DNA from: JALYGJ01 sp963781705
GTDB taxonomy: Bacteria; Chloroflexota; Limnocylindria; Limnocylindrales; CSP1-4
Assembly: GCA_963781705.1 (NCBI GenBank)
Contig: CAWAGP010000001.1
Span: 930,001-994,000 of the forward strand
Length of the DNA: 64,000 nucleotides
Reading direction: 5' to 3'
The notes under the pieces were generated by a model, which did no database searches, was not told the DNA's origin, and was given only the letters and a program-made list of their open reading frames with translations. The translations under genes and the position numbers were made by a program. This document shows positions 34,727-43,296 of the stretch, in pieces. Position 1 is the first letter of the stretch; each line of letters starts with the position of its first letter.

Positions 34727-35266
34727 TCAGCTGGCTGGCGCGCTCGGCGACGGAGACGCCGAAGGCGCGGCGGTAACCGTTGGTTCGACCGAAGGGCTCG
34801 CCGACGGCGCGATCGACGGGCCGTGAGGAGCCCCCGAAGGCGTCGCGCTCGGCGACGGGACAGAAGACGATGGCGAAGCCGACGCGGTCGGGCTCGTCGA
34901 CGCGCTCTCGATCGGGGAGGCCGACACGCTGGCCGCCGGCGTTCCGGTGGGCAGCGGCGCGATGGTCGGTCGCGCTGGCGACAGCAGGCCACCATGGCCG
35001 AGCAGCACCGCATAAAGGAAGACCACCGCGAATACGCCGACGACTACGCCAACCCAGACTTTGGAGACCGGGTCGTCGACGTAGGGCAGCGTTTCGGGCT
35101 CGCCCAGCGGGCGGGAGGCAGACTGCGGCTCAGACCCGGCCGAGGTGATGCTGCGGCCGCGCGAGGTTCGCGGACCCGCCGGCTGTGCCGCGGGCTGTTC
35201 GCTGTCGTCGCCTTCGGCGCCCTCTTCGAAGTCGTCGAGATCCGTCGGTTCGTTAGGTCCTGTCAC
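34727..35266 (-). CDS. Single-pass membrane protein with a Ser/Pro/Ala-rich outer tail
   Basis: 179 residues. An acidic, disordered cytoplasmic part of about 80 residues (FEEGAEGDDSEQPAAQP) leads into one helix (VWVGVVVGVFAVVFLYAVLL), then about 75 residues of Ser, Pro, Ala and Thr repeats (SASPIESASTSPTASASPS) outside. No domain is recognised. Such tails are often glycosylated wall spacers. GTG 35266 overlaps the upstream gene's stop as GTGA. A longer Arg-rich reading on the opposite strand is a GC-driven shadow. Confidence 0.65.
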   Translation of the reverse strand: MTGPNEPTDLDDFEEGAEGDDSEQPAAQPAGPRTSRGRSITSAGSEPQSASRPLGEPETLPYVDDPVSKVWVGVVVGVFAVVFLYAVLLGHGGLLSPARPTIAPLPTGTPAASVSASPIESASTSPTASASPSSSVPSPSATPSGAPHGPSIAPSASPSVEPTVTAAPSASPSPSAPAS

Positions 35267-35673
35267 CAGCCGAGCATCCTTCCCAGTTCGATGGCGCGCT
35301 GCAGCGTTTGCCAGCCCCTCTTGATCGTTGCCGCAACGTCCTTGGTCTTCGCCAGCGTGGCGCGCATGTCGTTCAGTTGCTCCCTTCGTCGGCGCAGTGC
35401 GGTAGCAGCCGAGGCGATGCCCTCGTCCACCCGTGGCAATGTCCACAGCGCGGCCTCGGTGGCCGTTCCGTAGCTCTTCAACTGGTTGCTCAGCGAGGCC
35501 ATTTGCCGCGATGTAGGAGCTGCGGCAGTCTCGAGGCCGCTGATGCGCATCTCCAGTGTCGCCGACGATCGAGCTGCGGCGTACCACAGGCGCAGGCTGG
35601 CGTACGCCGATAGTGCGGCCAGCGTGGCCAGCACGACGACAGCGATCATGACGACCGGGTCGACAGGGAGCAC
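35263..35673 (-). CDS. Small membrane-anchored coiled-coil protein
   Basis: 136 residues. An N-terminal anchor helix (VVMIAVVVLATLAALSAYASL) is followed by a predicted coiled coil (LEMRISGLETAAAPTSRQMASLSNQL, and further Leu/Ala heptads) and a short C-terminal helix. The layout resembles DUF948-type proteins, but I cannot assign it. GTG 35673; ATG 35649 is an alternative. It is probably co-expressed with the Ser/Pro-rich protein it overlaps. Confidence 0.65.
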   Translation of the reverse strand: MLPVDPVVMIAVVVLATLAALSAYASLRLWYAAARSSATLEMRISGLETAAAPTSRQMASLSNQLKSYGTATEAALWTLPRVDEGIASAATALRRRREQLNDMRATLAKTKDVAATIKRGWQTLQRAIELGRMLGW

Positions 35674-35685
35674 GTGCCGATTATG

Positions 35686-37617
35686 TCAGGCGTCGCGCAC
35701 CGCCGGCAGTAATGCGCCGATCAAACCGCCGAGGGCCGTCAAGGCGCCGAACGCCGCGATGACCAGGCCGACCGAAAAGCTCTCGGCGAGTACGCCTGCC
35801 ACGGCCATCGCCCCGGTCATTGCACCGAACACCAGGCTGCTGCGAAAGGCGACGACGCGGCCCATCAATTCGATTGGCGTCATCTCGATGAAGATGGTCT
35901 GCGTGGGAATGATGTACACGAGGTTGGCGATGCCGATGATCGTCGCCGCGATGAGCGCGAGCACCACGTTGCTGGTCAGGCCGAGCACGACGGTGGACAG
36001 GCCCATGACCACGAAACCACCGACGACCAGCCAGCCCTTGCCCGAGCGCGCGCCAATGACGCCCACCGCCAGCCCGCCGAACAGGTTGCCGAAGCCGATG
36101 GCGGTGTCGATGGCGGCGTAGTTCTGCGGGTATGGAATGACCTGCCCATCGAGCGCGTCACGCGCGTAGACGACCGTCAGCGCGAGGGTCACACCGACGC
36201 TCATCTGGGCCAGCGCGCTGATCAGCGTGTTCTGAATCAGGGGCGCCTTGCCGCGCAGGAACCGCCAGCCGTCGAGCAACTCGGCGGTAAAGGTGTGCAA
36301 TGCGCCACCAACGGCAGGCACCGTCTTGCGCACCAGCGGACCAACCGCTATGCCGGCAATGAGCAGCGCCGACAGTGTGTAAGTCGCTGAATCCGCGAAG
36401 AAGGCCAGCGCGAGGTCCGCCGCGCGGCTGCCCAGGAAGGCGACAAACAGGCCGGCAATCGGGAAGCCGACGATGTCGGCCAGCGTGTCGGCCGTCCACG
36501 TGGCGCTGTTGGCTGCCATGAGGTCATCGGTCCCGACGATGCGTGGCAGGAAGGCGACCTTGGCCGGTCGGAAAAAGAGGCTCACGGAAGTGACCAGGAA
36601 GACCAGCGGATAGACGAGCACCAAATTGGCCGTGGCGGCAAACGGAATGAAGACGACCAGCGCGGCGCGCAGCAGGTCGCTGACGATCAACACGCGTTTG
36701 TGCTCCCAGCGGTCGACGAAGGTGCCCGCTATGGGGCCAAGCGCAATGTTGGGTAGCGTCGCCGCCAGGAACACGAGGCCGGTGGCGAGTGGCGAGTTGG
36801 TGAGCGCATAGACGAGCACGCCCAGGGCGACCTGGTTGAGTCTGTCGCCGAACAGGCTGATCGTCTGCGCCAGCCAGTAAGCGGCGAAGCGAGCGTCAAG
36901 GGCCAGCCGCACATAGGGGTGGCCGAGCACGCGCGTGCCCAGCGGTGCGGGCGTCGCCGCGCCTGCCCCGAACGAGCCGCCCAGCACGATCGGCCGTTCC
37001 AGGCCGATCGTTGCAGCCGCGACCGCGCGGCGCGGCCCCGGCCCCAGGCTGACGCCGCCCTGGGGGTCTTCGTGGCCGCGCAGCAGCGTCGCGAACACGA
37101 ACCAGCCCAGGCCGGCCGCGATGAACACATCACCAATGCTCGATACGTTCGTCAGATACGGGAGGGGTATCGGCAGGATGTCGCCGATAGGTCCGGCGTG
37201 CAGGAAGAAGTCGGCGTTGAGCGCGTTGGGTAGCAGGGCGTGAAACTCGACGTTGAGATCGGCCACGTTCATGCCGACCGCGGTCAGGGCGGGCGGCCAG
37301 ACAGGCATCCAGCCGCCGTTGACGACAATCGCCAGACCGTTCGCGGCGGCGCCCACGATTACGGCCAGTAGGCCGGGGTGATTGCGGTTAGGCCACAGGC
37401 CGGCGATCAGCAGGCCGAATGCGCCCGCGTACAGCGGCAGCCGTAGGGCGTCGGCAATCTGCACGCCGTTGGCGATGGCGAGCTGAGTGCCGAACCGCAG
37501 CGCGAGGGCAAGGAAGATCAGCACGACCCAGCGCAGCCGCACGTCGATCAGGCGAACGACTCGGCCGCCCGCAAACAGGCCGGCGACGAGGCCGATCAGC
37601 AGGCCAAGGAGGATCAC
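35686..37617 (-). CDS. Fusion of a DUF5317 membrane domain with an MFS transporter
   Basis: 643 residues. Residues 1-195 form a DUF5317 domain with about five helices (LIDVRLRWVVLIFLALALRF, GLWPNRNHPGLLAVIVG, VVNGGWMPVWPPAL). Residues 235-640 are an MFS permease of the MFS_3 type, about twelve helices (AYWLAQTISLFGDRLNQVAL, AGTFVDRWEHKRVLIVSDLL). The substrate is unknown; the MFS_3 group includes efflux proteins. The fusion is unbroken, with no in-frame start near the junction that would suggest two genes. Confidence 0.82.
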   Translation of the reverse strand: MILLGLLIGLVAGLFAGGRVVRLIDVRLRWVVLIFLALALRFGTQLAIANGVQIADALRLPLYAGAFGLLIAGLWPNRNHPGLLAVIVGAAANGLAIVVNGGWMPVWPPALTAVGMNVADLNVEFHALLPNALNADFFLHAGPIGDILPIPLPYLTNVSSIGDVFIAAGLGWFVFATLLRGHEDPQGGVSLGPGPRRAVAAATIGLERPIVLGGSFGAGAATPAPLGTRVLGHPYVRLALDARFAAYWLAQTISLFGDRLNQVALGVLVYALTNSPLATGLVFLAATLPNIALGPIAGTFVDRWEHKRVLIVSDLLRAALVVFIPFAATANLVLVYPLVFLVTSVSLFFRPAKVAFLPRIVGTDDLMAANSATWTADTLADIVGFPIAGLFVAFLGSRAADLALAFFADSATYTLSALLIAGIAVGPLVRKTVPAVGGALHTFTAELLDGWRFLRGKAPLIQNTLISALAQMSVGVTLALTVVYARDALDGQVIPYPQNYAAIDTAIGFGNLFGGLAVGVIGARSGKGWLVVGGFVVMGLSTVVLGLTSNVVLALIAATIIGIANLVYIIPTQTIFIEMTPIELMGRVVAFRSSLVFGAMTGAMAVAGVLAESFSVGLVIAAFGALTALGGLIGALLPAVRDA

Positions 37618-37679
37618 GCGCTGACGTTATCGAGTTCGACGAGCGCCGTTTGCGCCGTCAAACGAGTCGGCGGTTCGCC

Positions 37680-39083
37680 CTACGCGGGCAGAGGATCGGT
37701 CGCCTCGGCCTCACCCAGGCGCGGTATGTGCCGCTGCCGGAGACCTTCTGGAATGTTGGGCTTGATCCACTCGGGATTGCGCGTGACCAGCCGGTCGAAG
37801 GCAGCCACCACCTCCGGGTCGAACTGGATGCCGGCGAACTTGTGCAGCTCGTCCAGCGCCTGCTTCTGGCTGAGCGGCGTCATCCGGTATGGCCGTGCAG
37901 CGGTCATTGCCTCGTACGAGTCGGCCACGTGGAGGATGCGCGCGAGCTTTGGAATGTCGTGGCCGACGAGCCGGTCCGGATAGCCCGAGCCGTTGTACCA
38001 CTCGTGGTGATGGCGAATTATCGGCAGTTCGGGCTTGAGCTTCTCGACCGGGCGGATGATCTCCTCGCCCTTGACCGGGTGGGCGTTCATGACCATCCGC
38101 TCTTCCTTGGTCAGGGCGCCTTGCTTCAAGAGGATCGCGTCGGGGATGCCGATCTTGCCGATGTCGTGCAGCAGGCCGCCCCACTCCAGGGCTTCGAGCT
38201 CCGTGTCGGAGCAATTGAGCTCCGCGCCAAGGTCCTTGCCGATGCGCTGGACGCGTTCGCTATGGCCGGCGGTGTAGGGATCCTTGGCATCGACGGCGCC
38301 CGCCAGACTGCGCACCGTTTGGGTGAACATATCGCGGATCTCGACCACCTTCTTATAGCCCGCACGCGTCGCGTAGAGCGGAACCGCGAAGGGAAGGACA
38401 CCGATCGGGCCGGCCACGACGTACATAGCTGCCATCAGCCAGGCGAGCGGCGCCAGCCCAGCGAGACTCACCCCGAACTGCCTGAGGTTCGCCACGAAGA
38501 CCGACCTAATCGAGCGATCTTCCCTAAGAGCGATTGCGGTGGCAGTGAGGAGATTGTTGATGGAGATGTGGAGCACTCCAAGGCCGATCAGGCCGAGCAG
38601 TACCGGGAGGGTTGGCTGGAACGTCCCTCCGAACCAGGTCGTATATGCCCACGCGACGAACACCGCGGGTATGAGAACGGAGGCGTGGTTGTACACGGTG
38701 CCGTACCACGGGACTCCGCCTGAGGATCGCGGCATGAGGCCCCGGATCTCGCGGAGCTCGAGCGTGCCGACGAGCGACACAAGAGCAGCTGCCAACGGAC
38801 CGCCGAGAACAGCAGCTGCAAGCACCGGTGCTACACCGACATCGACCACCGCGCCGCCAGGCATGCGCACCGAGACAGACCCGAGCGCCACGACCGCGAT
38901 CCAGAAGGCCAGCCCCGCCCACCCACCGATCGGCGGAGACAAGGCCGTCAACCACGCTGCGGTTGCTGTGGCCAGCAGCGCTACGAACCCGACGGCGACC
39001 ACTAGCGCGGTCAGGCGCGGCGGCACGGCATTGCGAACGTCAAGCGACACAGCGAAAGTGTGGAGGTGACGAGTCACCTCCAC
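37680..39083 (-). CDS. Membrane-bound HD-GYP domain protein (probable c-di-GMP phosphodiesterase)
   Basis: 467 residues. The first 240 form seven or eight membrane helices of a MASE-like sensor module. The C-terminal half is an HD-GYP domain: TAGHSERVQRI, LLHDIGKIGIPDAIL, MNAHPVKGEEI and RHHHEWYNGSGYPDRL, with the HD pair and the GYP motif intact, so cleavage of c-di-GMP is likely. The GTG at 39083 lies inside a 22-bp inverted repeat; GTG 39077 or 39050 could also serve. No GGDEF protein is in the window. Confidence 0.9.
   Translation of the reverse strand: MEVTRHLHTFAVSLDVRNAVPPRLTALVVAVGFVALLATATAAWLTALSPPIGGWAGLAFWIAVVALGSVSVRMPGGAVVDVGVAPVLAAAVLGGPLAAALVSLVGTLELREIRGLMPRSSGGVPWYGTVYNHASVLIPAVFVAWAYTTWFGGTFQPTLPVLLGLIGLGVLHISINNLLTATAIALREDRSIRSVFVANLRQFGVSLAGLAPLAWLMAAMYVVAGPIGVLPFAVPLYATRAGYKKVVEIRDMFTQTVRSLAGAVDAKDPYTAGHSERVQRIGKDLGAELNCSDTELEALEWGGLLHDIGKIGIPDAILLKQGALTKEERMVMNAHPVKGEEIIRPVEKLKPELPIIRHHHEWYNGSGYPDRLVGHDIPKLARILHVADSYEAMTAARPYRMTPLSQKQALDELHKFAGIQFDPEVVAAFDRLVTRNPEWIKPNIPEGLRQRHIPRLGEAEATDPLPA
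39061..39082. repeat. Inverted repeat at the start of the HD-GYP gene
   Basis: Arms TGGAGGTGAC (39061-39070) and GTCACCTCCA (39073-39082) are perfect, separated by 2 bp. On the minus strand the first arm contains GGAGGTGA, the best Shine-Dalgarno-like sequence near the HD-GYP start. It could be a regulator site or an RNA hairpin hiding the ribosome binding site. Confidence 0.6.
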
Positions 39084-39116
39084 ACTGACTACAAGGTACT
39101 AACGAACTGGCCCAGA

Positions 39117-39206
39117 CTAGACCAATCTGACTGCTGCTCCCCCCGATAGTGCGAGCGACGCGAGGCTTGCCGCTAGTACTGCTAGGCGGAGTAGTCGCCG
39201 ACGCAC
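39117..39206 (-). CDS. Possible 29-residue peptide, signal-peptide-like
   Basis: GTG 39206 opens four bases after the stop of the preceding 10-codon ORF. The peptide has four basic residues at its N-terminus, a hydrophobic core (LLRLAVLAASLASLALS) and ends GGAAVRLV. There is no ribosome binding site of its own, so it would depend on coupling to the upstream micro-ORF. It may not be real. Confidence 0.3.
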   Translation of the reverse strand: MRRRLLRLAVLAASLASLALSGGAAVRLV

Positions 39207-39210
39207 GGTA

Positions 39211-39243
39211 CTACCAAGCCTTCGTGTTCTTGTTCGGCTCCAT
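39211..39243 (-). CDS. Possible 10-residue micro-ORF with a strong ribosome binding site
   Basis: ATG 39243 lies 8 bp after AAAGGAG and encodes MEPNKNTKAW, ending in TAG. The strong site makes translation likely if the region is transcribed. It could be a leader peptide that controls the next ORF or the HD-GYP gene, or a chance reading. Confidence 0.35.
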   Translation of the reverse strand: MEPNKNTKAW

Positions 39244-39397
39244 GTGCCCGCTCCTTTGTCCGGCCCCGAAAGGCCGATGTGCCCTGCCTTCCCTCCTCAG
39301 GCGGGTTTGGCTTCCCGGTACTTTCGTACGAAGGCAATAAGAACCTATGGCCGTTCCGACTGCGCGGCCAATAAGCACGTCGACGTATTTGCCCGTT

Positions 39398-42300
39398 CTA
39401 CGTGTCGCCCACGACTTCCCGGAAACGAGGCACCGGAAGCCCATCCGAGCGCATCTGCGCCGTCAGGTGCGTGAACTGGGCCCTTGCCGCCGATCGATGC
39501 CCTAGGCGGAAGTACAGTCCGATCAGTTTGCGCTCGATCTCCTGCGCGCTCGCATCGGTGCCGAGAACTGTCGCGGCAGCTTGACAAGCCGATACCAGAT
39601 CATCCGTCCGGCTGAAGGAGTCCACGGCCCAGTTGCCGAGCTGGAGGTAGTGACTGTGCACGCGTGCGCGCCACGCCAGCGCCCACTCCTCGTACTCAAA
39701 TTCCGGGGAGAACTGCCCACCGTACGAGTTGAGCACGCTCAGCACTTCAGTGTTGGGCCCAGCGGCCATAGCTCCTTGTGCGGCAGCGACAAAGTCCACG
39801 CTGGCCACGCGAACGAGGTCGGAGTCCATCCAGACGACATCCGACTGGAGGCCGAAATACTCCACAGACACGTCGTCCTCATACCAGGGATCAACATCAC
39901 GCCTGAGGTAGAACAAAGCTTGGTTCAGATTGTTCACAGCGCTGGCCGGATCGCTATCAGGCCATAACTCCTCGAGGATTTGCTCGCGACTGGCCGTGTG
40001 GTTGGGCCGTGTAATCAGGTACATCAGTAACGTCCCAGCTTTTCGACGCCGGCTGCCTAGCGACCACTCCCTATCACTGATCCGAAGGGCGACCCGGCCG
40101 AGATCATGGATGTATAGCGTTGGCGTGACGCGGCGTGCAAGCGATCGACCGACCCCTGAAGCTCCCAGTCTCCTTCCATACGTCTTGGCGAACGCTCGCA
40201 ATAGAGGCACGTCGCCGGGCTTCCCGTACTCGTCTAGCAAGCTGGCCGCCGCAAGCGCATTTGCCGTGGCGCCGCTCGAGAGCTGGCGTCTGAGGATCGG
40301 CAGCCACCGTGCTGGCCACCGAGAAATTGACCTCCGCAGCTCGTCAGGACCGTCCGGGATGAGCCGGAGAGACTGTCCGATTGCATCCGCCGCGGCAAGA
40401 ATCGCCAGGTCACCACCTTGATCCGCGGCGGCGAGGGCCCGGCGGAGCGATGTGGCGTTGGCGTCTGCTAAGGCGAGGAGGAGTGCTAGTCGCACCTCGC
40501 TGCGCATCGCACCTCGTTCGGAAGCGAGCACTTGTGCCGCTAGCGCCGTTGAGCGTGCCTCGTCGTCATTCCGCTCGAGGAGTCGCGCCGTTGCAAGTAG
40601 GATGCGCCGATCTAGGTCATAGCCGGTGTCTAGCGGCATGTTGGGCGGGACGGCCTCCAACATGCCTATCGCCTGTTCTGGGCGCGTTGGAGCCAGCAGC
40701 AGAGCCGACGCGAACATGCACGTCAGCTCGCCGGGCACATCCAATCGCCCCTCTCGTCTGCTGTCCGCGGCTCTCGCAAGCAGCTGCTGCGCCCTGTCGC
40801 GATCTCCTATCGTGGCCATCGCGTAAGCCGCCTCGGCATGAACATCCCCGGCTTCGGCTCCAGACGACAGTGCCAGCGAAATCTGCGCATCACCCTCAGC
40901 GGGCCGGCCCATTTCGAGCGCCACCAAAGCAAGGACAATGTGGGTGGAGTAGCGTTCGTGGTCACCCCCGGGTAGGAGGTCGAAGGCCCGCAGAGCCTGA
41001 ATGGCCGCGTCCTCGGCCTCGCGGAACTTACCGGCCGCAACGAATGTCAAGGCCGCATTGTGCAGGCTGACTGCCGCAAAGTACGTGTGCTTCGTGGCCG
41101 ACTGCCTCCCCGCCATGTCAAGCATTCGGATGGCGAGCGAGGTGAAGGTGCTGGGCGAACTCGCTAGCGGGCTGGAGTCGATGAAGATCTGGAAGATCTC
41201 GGCGAACGGTTCCGGCGTCGCCGGGTCGGATTGGATCTCACGAAGAGTCCCGAACATTAGGTCGCGGTCCCCCGTCCGCCAACCGAGCGACAGTTTGGAA
41301 TAGCGAACGGCCGCCCGGACCTCGGGTGCCGCCGTCGTGACCTCGAGCCCGTTAAGAAGCTCGGCAGCGGCTGCCAAGGATCCCCGATCCAGTAACCAGC
41401 GGGCGTGTATGGCTGCAACGGCAGGGTCAACGCTGACCCCGTCCAGCTTGTCGACGAGGAGGGCGGCTATGCCGGATTGTCCGGAGCCCATCGTGAGCAT
41501 CACAGACTTGCCGAGTAGCTGCATGGCCGTGTCGTTCTCGCCAGCCTCGATGTAGTGCCGGCATGCGGTCAGCGGATCCGAGCGCGAGATCGCGTTGGCA
41601 AGCCGGAGGTGCATGTCGCGAATCGGCCCAGATTCGTAGCGCAGTTCGAGTTGCCGGAGCAGGAAGTCGCGCAATAGGGGATGCAGCTGACGGATCTCAC
41701 TGGACTGGCTCGTTCGGGTGAGCAGGCCCAGGCGATCTGCCTCCTCGATGCATTCCTCAGCCGCTGAGTGGGCCCGGGCCGAGTCGGGCTCGTCCAAGAG
41801 GGCAGCGGCGTGGTCAACCGCCACCAGATCGAGGAGTGCCGACCGGAGAAGGAAATCCTCCAGTTCGGGCGCGATGTTGGCGAGCACCTCTTCGGCGAGG
41901 AAGTCGTACACGGGGCTTGCCGAACCCGACAAGGACCGTGCGAGCGAGCGTACCGCACTCGACGAACGGCCCCTGATCGAGCCGTAGAACAGCTGGAGGC
42001 TCGCCGCCCAGCCCTGCGTCCGCGCGTCGACTTCGGCCAGGACGTCCGACTCGAGCGGCTGCCCATAGCCGTCTGCAAACAGCTGTTCAGTCTCCGACAT
42101 GGAGAATCGCAGGTCATCGGTGCCGAGCTCCGCCAGCTCGCCCATGGCGGCCAGGCGCCCCAGCTGCAGCTCCGGGAGGCGGCGTGTTGAAATGACCAGG
42201 TGCAGCCAGGACGGCGCATCGCGCAGCAGTCGGCCGATTATCTCGTTGACCTCCGGGCTGTGGTCGACAAGATGGAAGTCGTCGAGGACCAGCGTCGTCG

Positions 42301-42853
42301 GCAGCGAGGTGAGAGCGTTGAGTTCCGCCATGAGCGTGCCAACGATGACCGGCCGAGGCGGTGTGCCGGTTGCCATCTCGGACAGCAGCGACAGCGTCGA
42401 TTGGCCGAAGTCCGGCTCCGCCTCGCGCACGGCGGCGACGAGGTAGTTCGCCCAGGTGACCACATCTGCGTCGGTGATGTCGAGCTTGAACCAGAGGACG
42501 CGACCAGACGATCGTGCCGAAAAGTCCGCTAGCAGCGTGGTCTTGCCGTAGCCGGCCTCCGCGACCAGCAGCGTCAGCCGATGCTTCGTGGACTCCGCGA
42601 GCCGGTCGAGCAACCGCTGCCGCGAGAGCATCGAACTGCGGACCGGCGGCGGCTGGATCTTCGACCGAATCACGGGCGCCAGCGACAGTTGTTGCGACTT
42701 GTCGTCGCCGGTCAGTTGCTCCTCGAGGGAGTCACCACGATTGGCAGTCTCGCTGGATCCACTCGCGTCGCTCTCGTCCCGAGGCCGACCGGCAGGCCGG
42801 CGGGTCTTCGACGTGGGGGTCACGGGCAGCGTTGCTGTTGGCTGTCGCAGCAT
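39398..42853 (-). CDS. Large STAND/MalT-like ATPase regulator with C-terminal BTAD domain
   Basis: 1151 residues. A disordered 60-residue N-terminus; a MalT-type NTPase with Walker A AEAGYGKTTLL and Walker B TLVLDDFHLV (about residues 60-340); about 500 residues of TPR-like helical repeats; a winged helix (RRRKAGTLLMYLITRPNHTASREQILEELWPDS) near residue 930; and a C-terminal BTAD domain (SARP-like). Such proteins sense a small ligand through ATP-driven assembly and activate transcription. The DNA is visibly lower in GC than its neighbours, with more A/T-ending codons, which hints at a separate history. The target genes are unknown; the micro-ORFs and HD-GYP gene lie downstream. Confidence 0.87.
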   Translation of the reverse strand: MLRQPTATLPVTPTSKTRRPAGRPRDESDASGSSETANRGDSLEEQLTGDDKSQQLSLAPVIRSKIQPPPVRSSMLSRQRLLDRLAESTKHRLTLLVAEAGYGKTTLLADFSARSSGRVLWFKLDITDADVVTWANYLVAAVREAEPDFGQSTLSLLSEMATGTPPRPVIVGTLMAELNALTSLPTTLVLDDFHLVDHSPEVNEIIGRLLRDAPSWLHLVISTRRLPELQLGRLAAMGELAELGTDDLRFSMSETEQLFADGYGQPLESDVLAEVDARTQGWAASLQLFYGSIRGRSSSAVRSLARSLSGSASPVYDFLAEEVLANIAPELEDFLLRSALLDLVAVDHAAALLDEPDSARAHSAAEECIEEADRLGLLTRTSQSSEIRQLHPLLRDFLLRQLELRYESGPIRDMHLRLANAISRSDPLTACRHYIEAGENDTAMQLLGKSVMLTMGSGQSGIAALLVDKLDGVSVDPAVAAIHARWLLDRGSLAAAAELLNGLEVTTAAPEVRAAVRYSKLSLGWRTGDRDLMFGTLREIQSDPATPEPFAEIFQIFIDSSPLASSPSTFTSLAIRMLDMAGRQSATKHTYFAAVSLHNAALTFVAAGKFREAEDAAIQALRAFDLLPGGDHERYSTHIVLALVALEMGRPAEGDAQISLALSSGAEAGDVHAEAAYAMATIGDRDRAQQLLARAADSRREGRLDVPGELTCMFASALLLAPTRPEQAIGMLEAVPPNMPLDTGYDLDRRILLATARLLERNDDEARSTALAAQVLASERGAMRSEVRLALLLALADANATSLRRALAAADQGGDLAILAAADAIGQSLRLIPDGPDELRRSISRWPARWLPILRRQLSSGATANALAAASLLDEYGKPGDVPLLRAFAKTYGRRLGASGVGRSLARRVTPTLYIHDLGRVALRISDREWSLGSRRRKAGTLLMYLITRPNHTASREQILEELWPDSDPASAVNNLNQALFYLRRDVDPWYEDDVSVEYFGLQSDVVWMDSDLVRVASVDFVAAAQGAMAAGPNTEVLSVLNSYGGQFSPEFEYEEWALAWRARVHSHYLQLGNWAVDSFSRTDDLVSACQAAATVLGTDASAQEIERKLIGLYFRLGHRSAARAQFTHLTAQMRSDGLPVPRFREVVGDT

Positions 42854-42901
42854 CGCCCCATGATCAGCGCGCGTCCTTAGCAGCTAGTTATCGCGCCTGC
42901 A

Positions 42902-42910
42902 TGTGGATAA
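42902..42910 (-). promoter_or_regulatory. DnaA box (perfect)
   Basis: TGTGGATAA, the complement of TTATCCACA. It lies between the BTAD regulator start and the dodecin stop. A single consensus box can occur by chance; the nearby DnaB gene and two more near-boxes make it of interest. Confidence 0.35.
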
Positions 42911-42914
42911 GCGC

Positions 42915-43124
42915 CTACTGGCCGCCTTCGTACTCAAAGTGCAGTTTCAGTTCGACGCGGTACTCGACGATCTCGCCGTTCTCGACGCGCGCGGTCGATT
43001 TCACGACCTCGATCTCGCGGATATTGCGCACCGTTCGTGCGGCGGTCGCCACGGCCTGACGCGCCGCGTCGCTCCATGAGCGCGGGCTCGTGCCGACCAT
43101 CTCGCGGATGATGATCACACCCAT
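42915..43124 (-). CDS. Dodecin
   Basis: 69 residues. The family pattern is clear: SWSDAARQAVATAARTVRNI, then IEVVKSTARVENGEIVEYRV and a C-terminal ELKLHFEYEG strand. Dodecins form 12-mers that store flavins. ATG 43124 has a GGAGGAGAG site 8 bp upstream; longer reading would add an unrelated Arg-rich N-terminus. It may buffer the flavin taken up by the importer at 54-57 kb. Confidence 0.88.
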   Translation of the reverse strand: MGVIIIREMVGTSPRSWSDAARQAVATAARTVRNIREIEVVKSTARVENGEIVEYRVELKLHFEYEGGQ

Positions 43125-43225
43125 GCCTCTCTCCTCCCGCCGTGGCGATACACCTGTTTGGGCGAGCAGTCTATGTGGGCTCGGCGGCAATTACGAGTGG
43201 TGGGCACCGGTCGGCGGAGGTAGAT

Positions 43226-43245
43226 CCGTCCACAGGTTTTCCACA
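43226..43245 (+). promoter_or_regulatory. Two DnaA-box-like sequences
   Basis: CCGTCCACA (43226-43234) and TTTTCCACA (43237-43245), the second differing by one base from TTATCCACA. They lie just after the dnaB stop. Weak evidence for DnaA binding. Confidence 0.3.
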
Positions 43246-43296
43246 GTCTCAGTGTGACTCGGCGCGAAACCAACCGATAGGGCGACCGGCGAACGG

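Larger units (their letters stand above)
39084..39397. other. 314-bp intergenic stretch with hairpins and two micro-ORFs
   Basis: The only gap of more than 300 bp. It is less GC-rich than its surroundings and, read on the minus strand, runs from the BTAD regulator stop to the HD-GYP start. It holds several short self-complementary stretches: TTCGTACGAA (39323-39332), GTAC-GAAA-GTAC near 39318-39329, CGGG-N8-CCCG, and CGGCC-N6-GGCCG (39261-39276). Two micro-ORFs follow. It may be a structured RNA leader. It does not match the c-di-GMP riboswitch core. Confidence 0.45.

Noticed and set aside
34583..35473. A 296-codon Arg-rich open frame on the plus strand
   Set aside because: The minus-strand pair has membrane helices, a GTGA overlap and plausible composition; this frame is poly-Arg and a shadow of Ser/Ala/Pro codons.
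39241..39340. A c-di-GMP (GEMM) riboswitch ahead of the HD-GYP gene
   Set aside because: The conserved core with GGGACGCAAAGCC and its partner strands is not present; only a GAAA tetraloop and a loosely similar GGGAAGCCAAACCC were found.
42061..42080. AACAGCTGTTC as a further LexA box
   Set aside because: It lacks the first G of GAAC and lies deep inside the BTAD regulator gene, away from any promoter.
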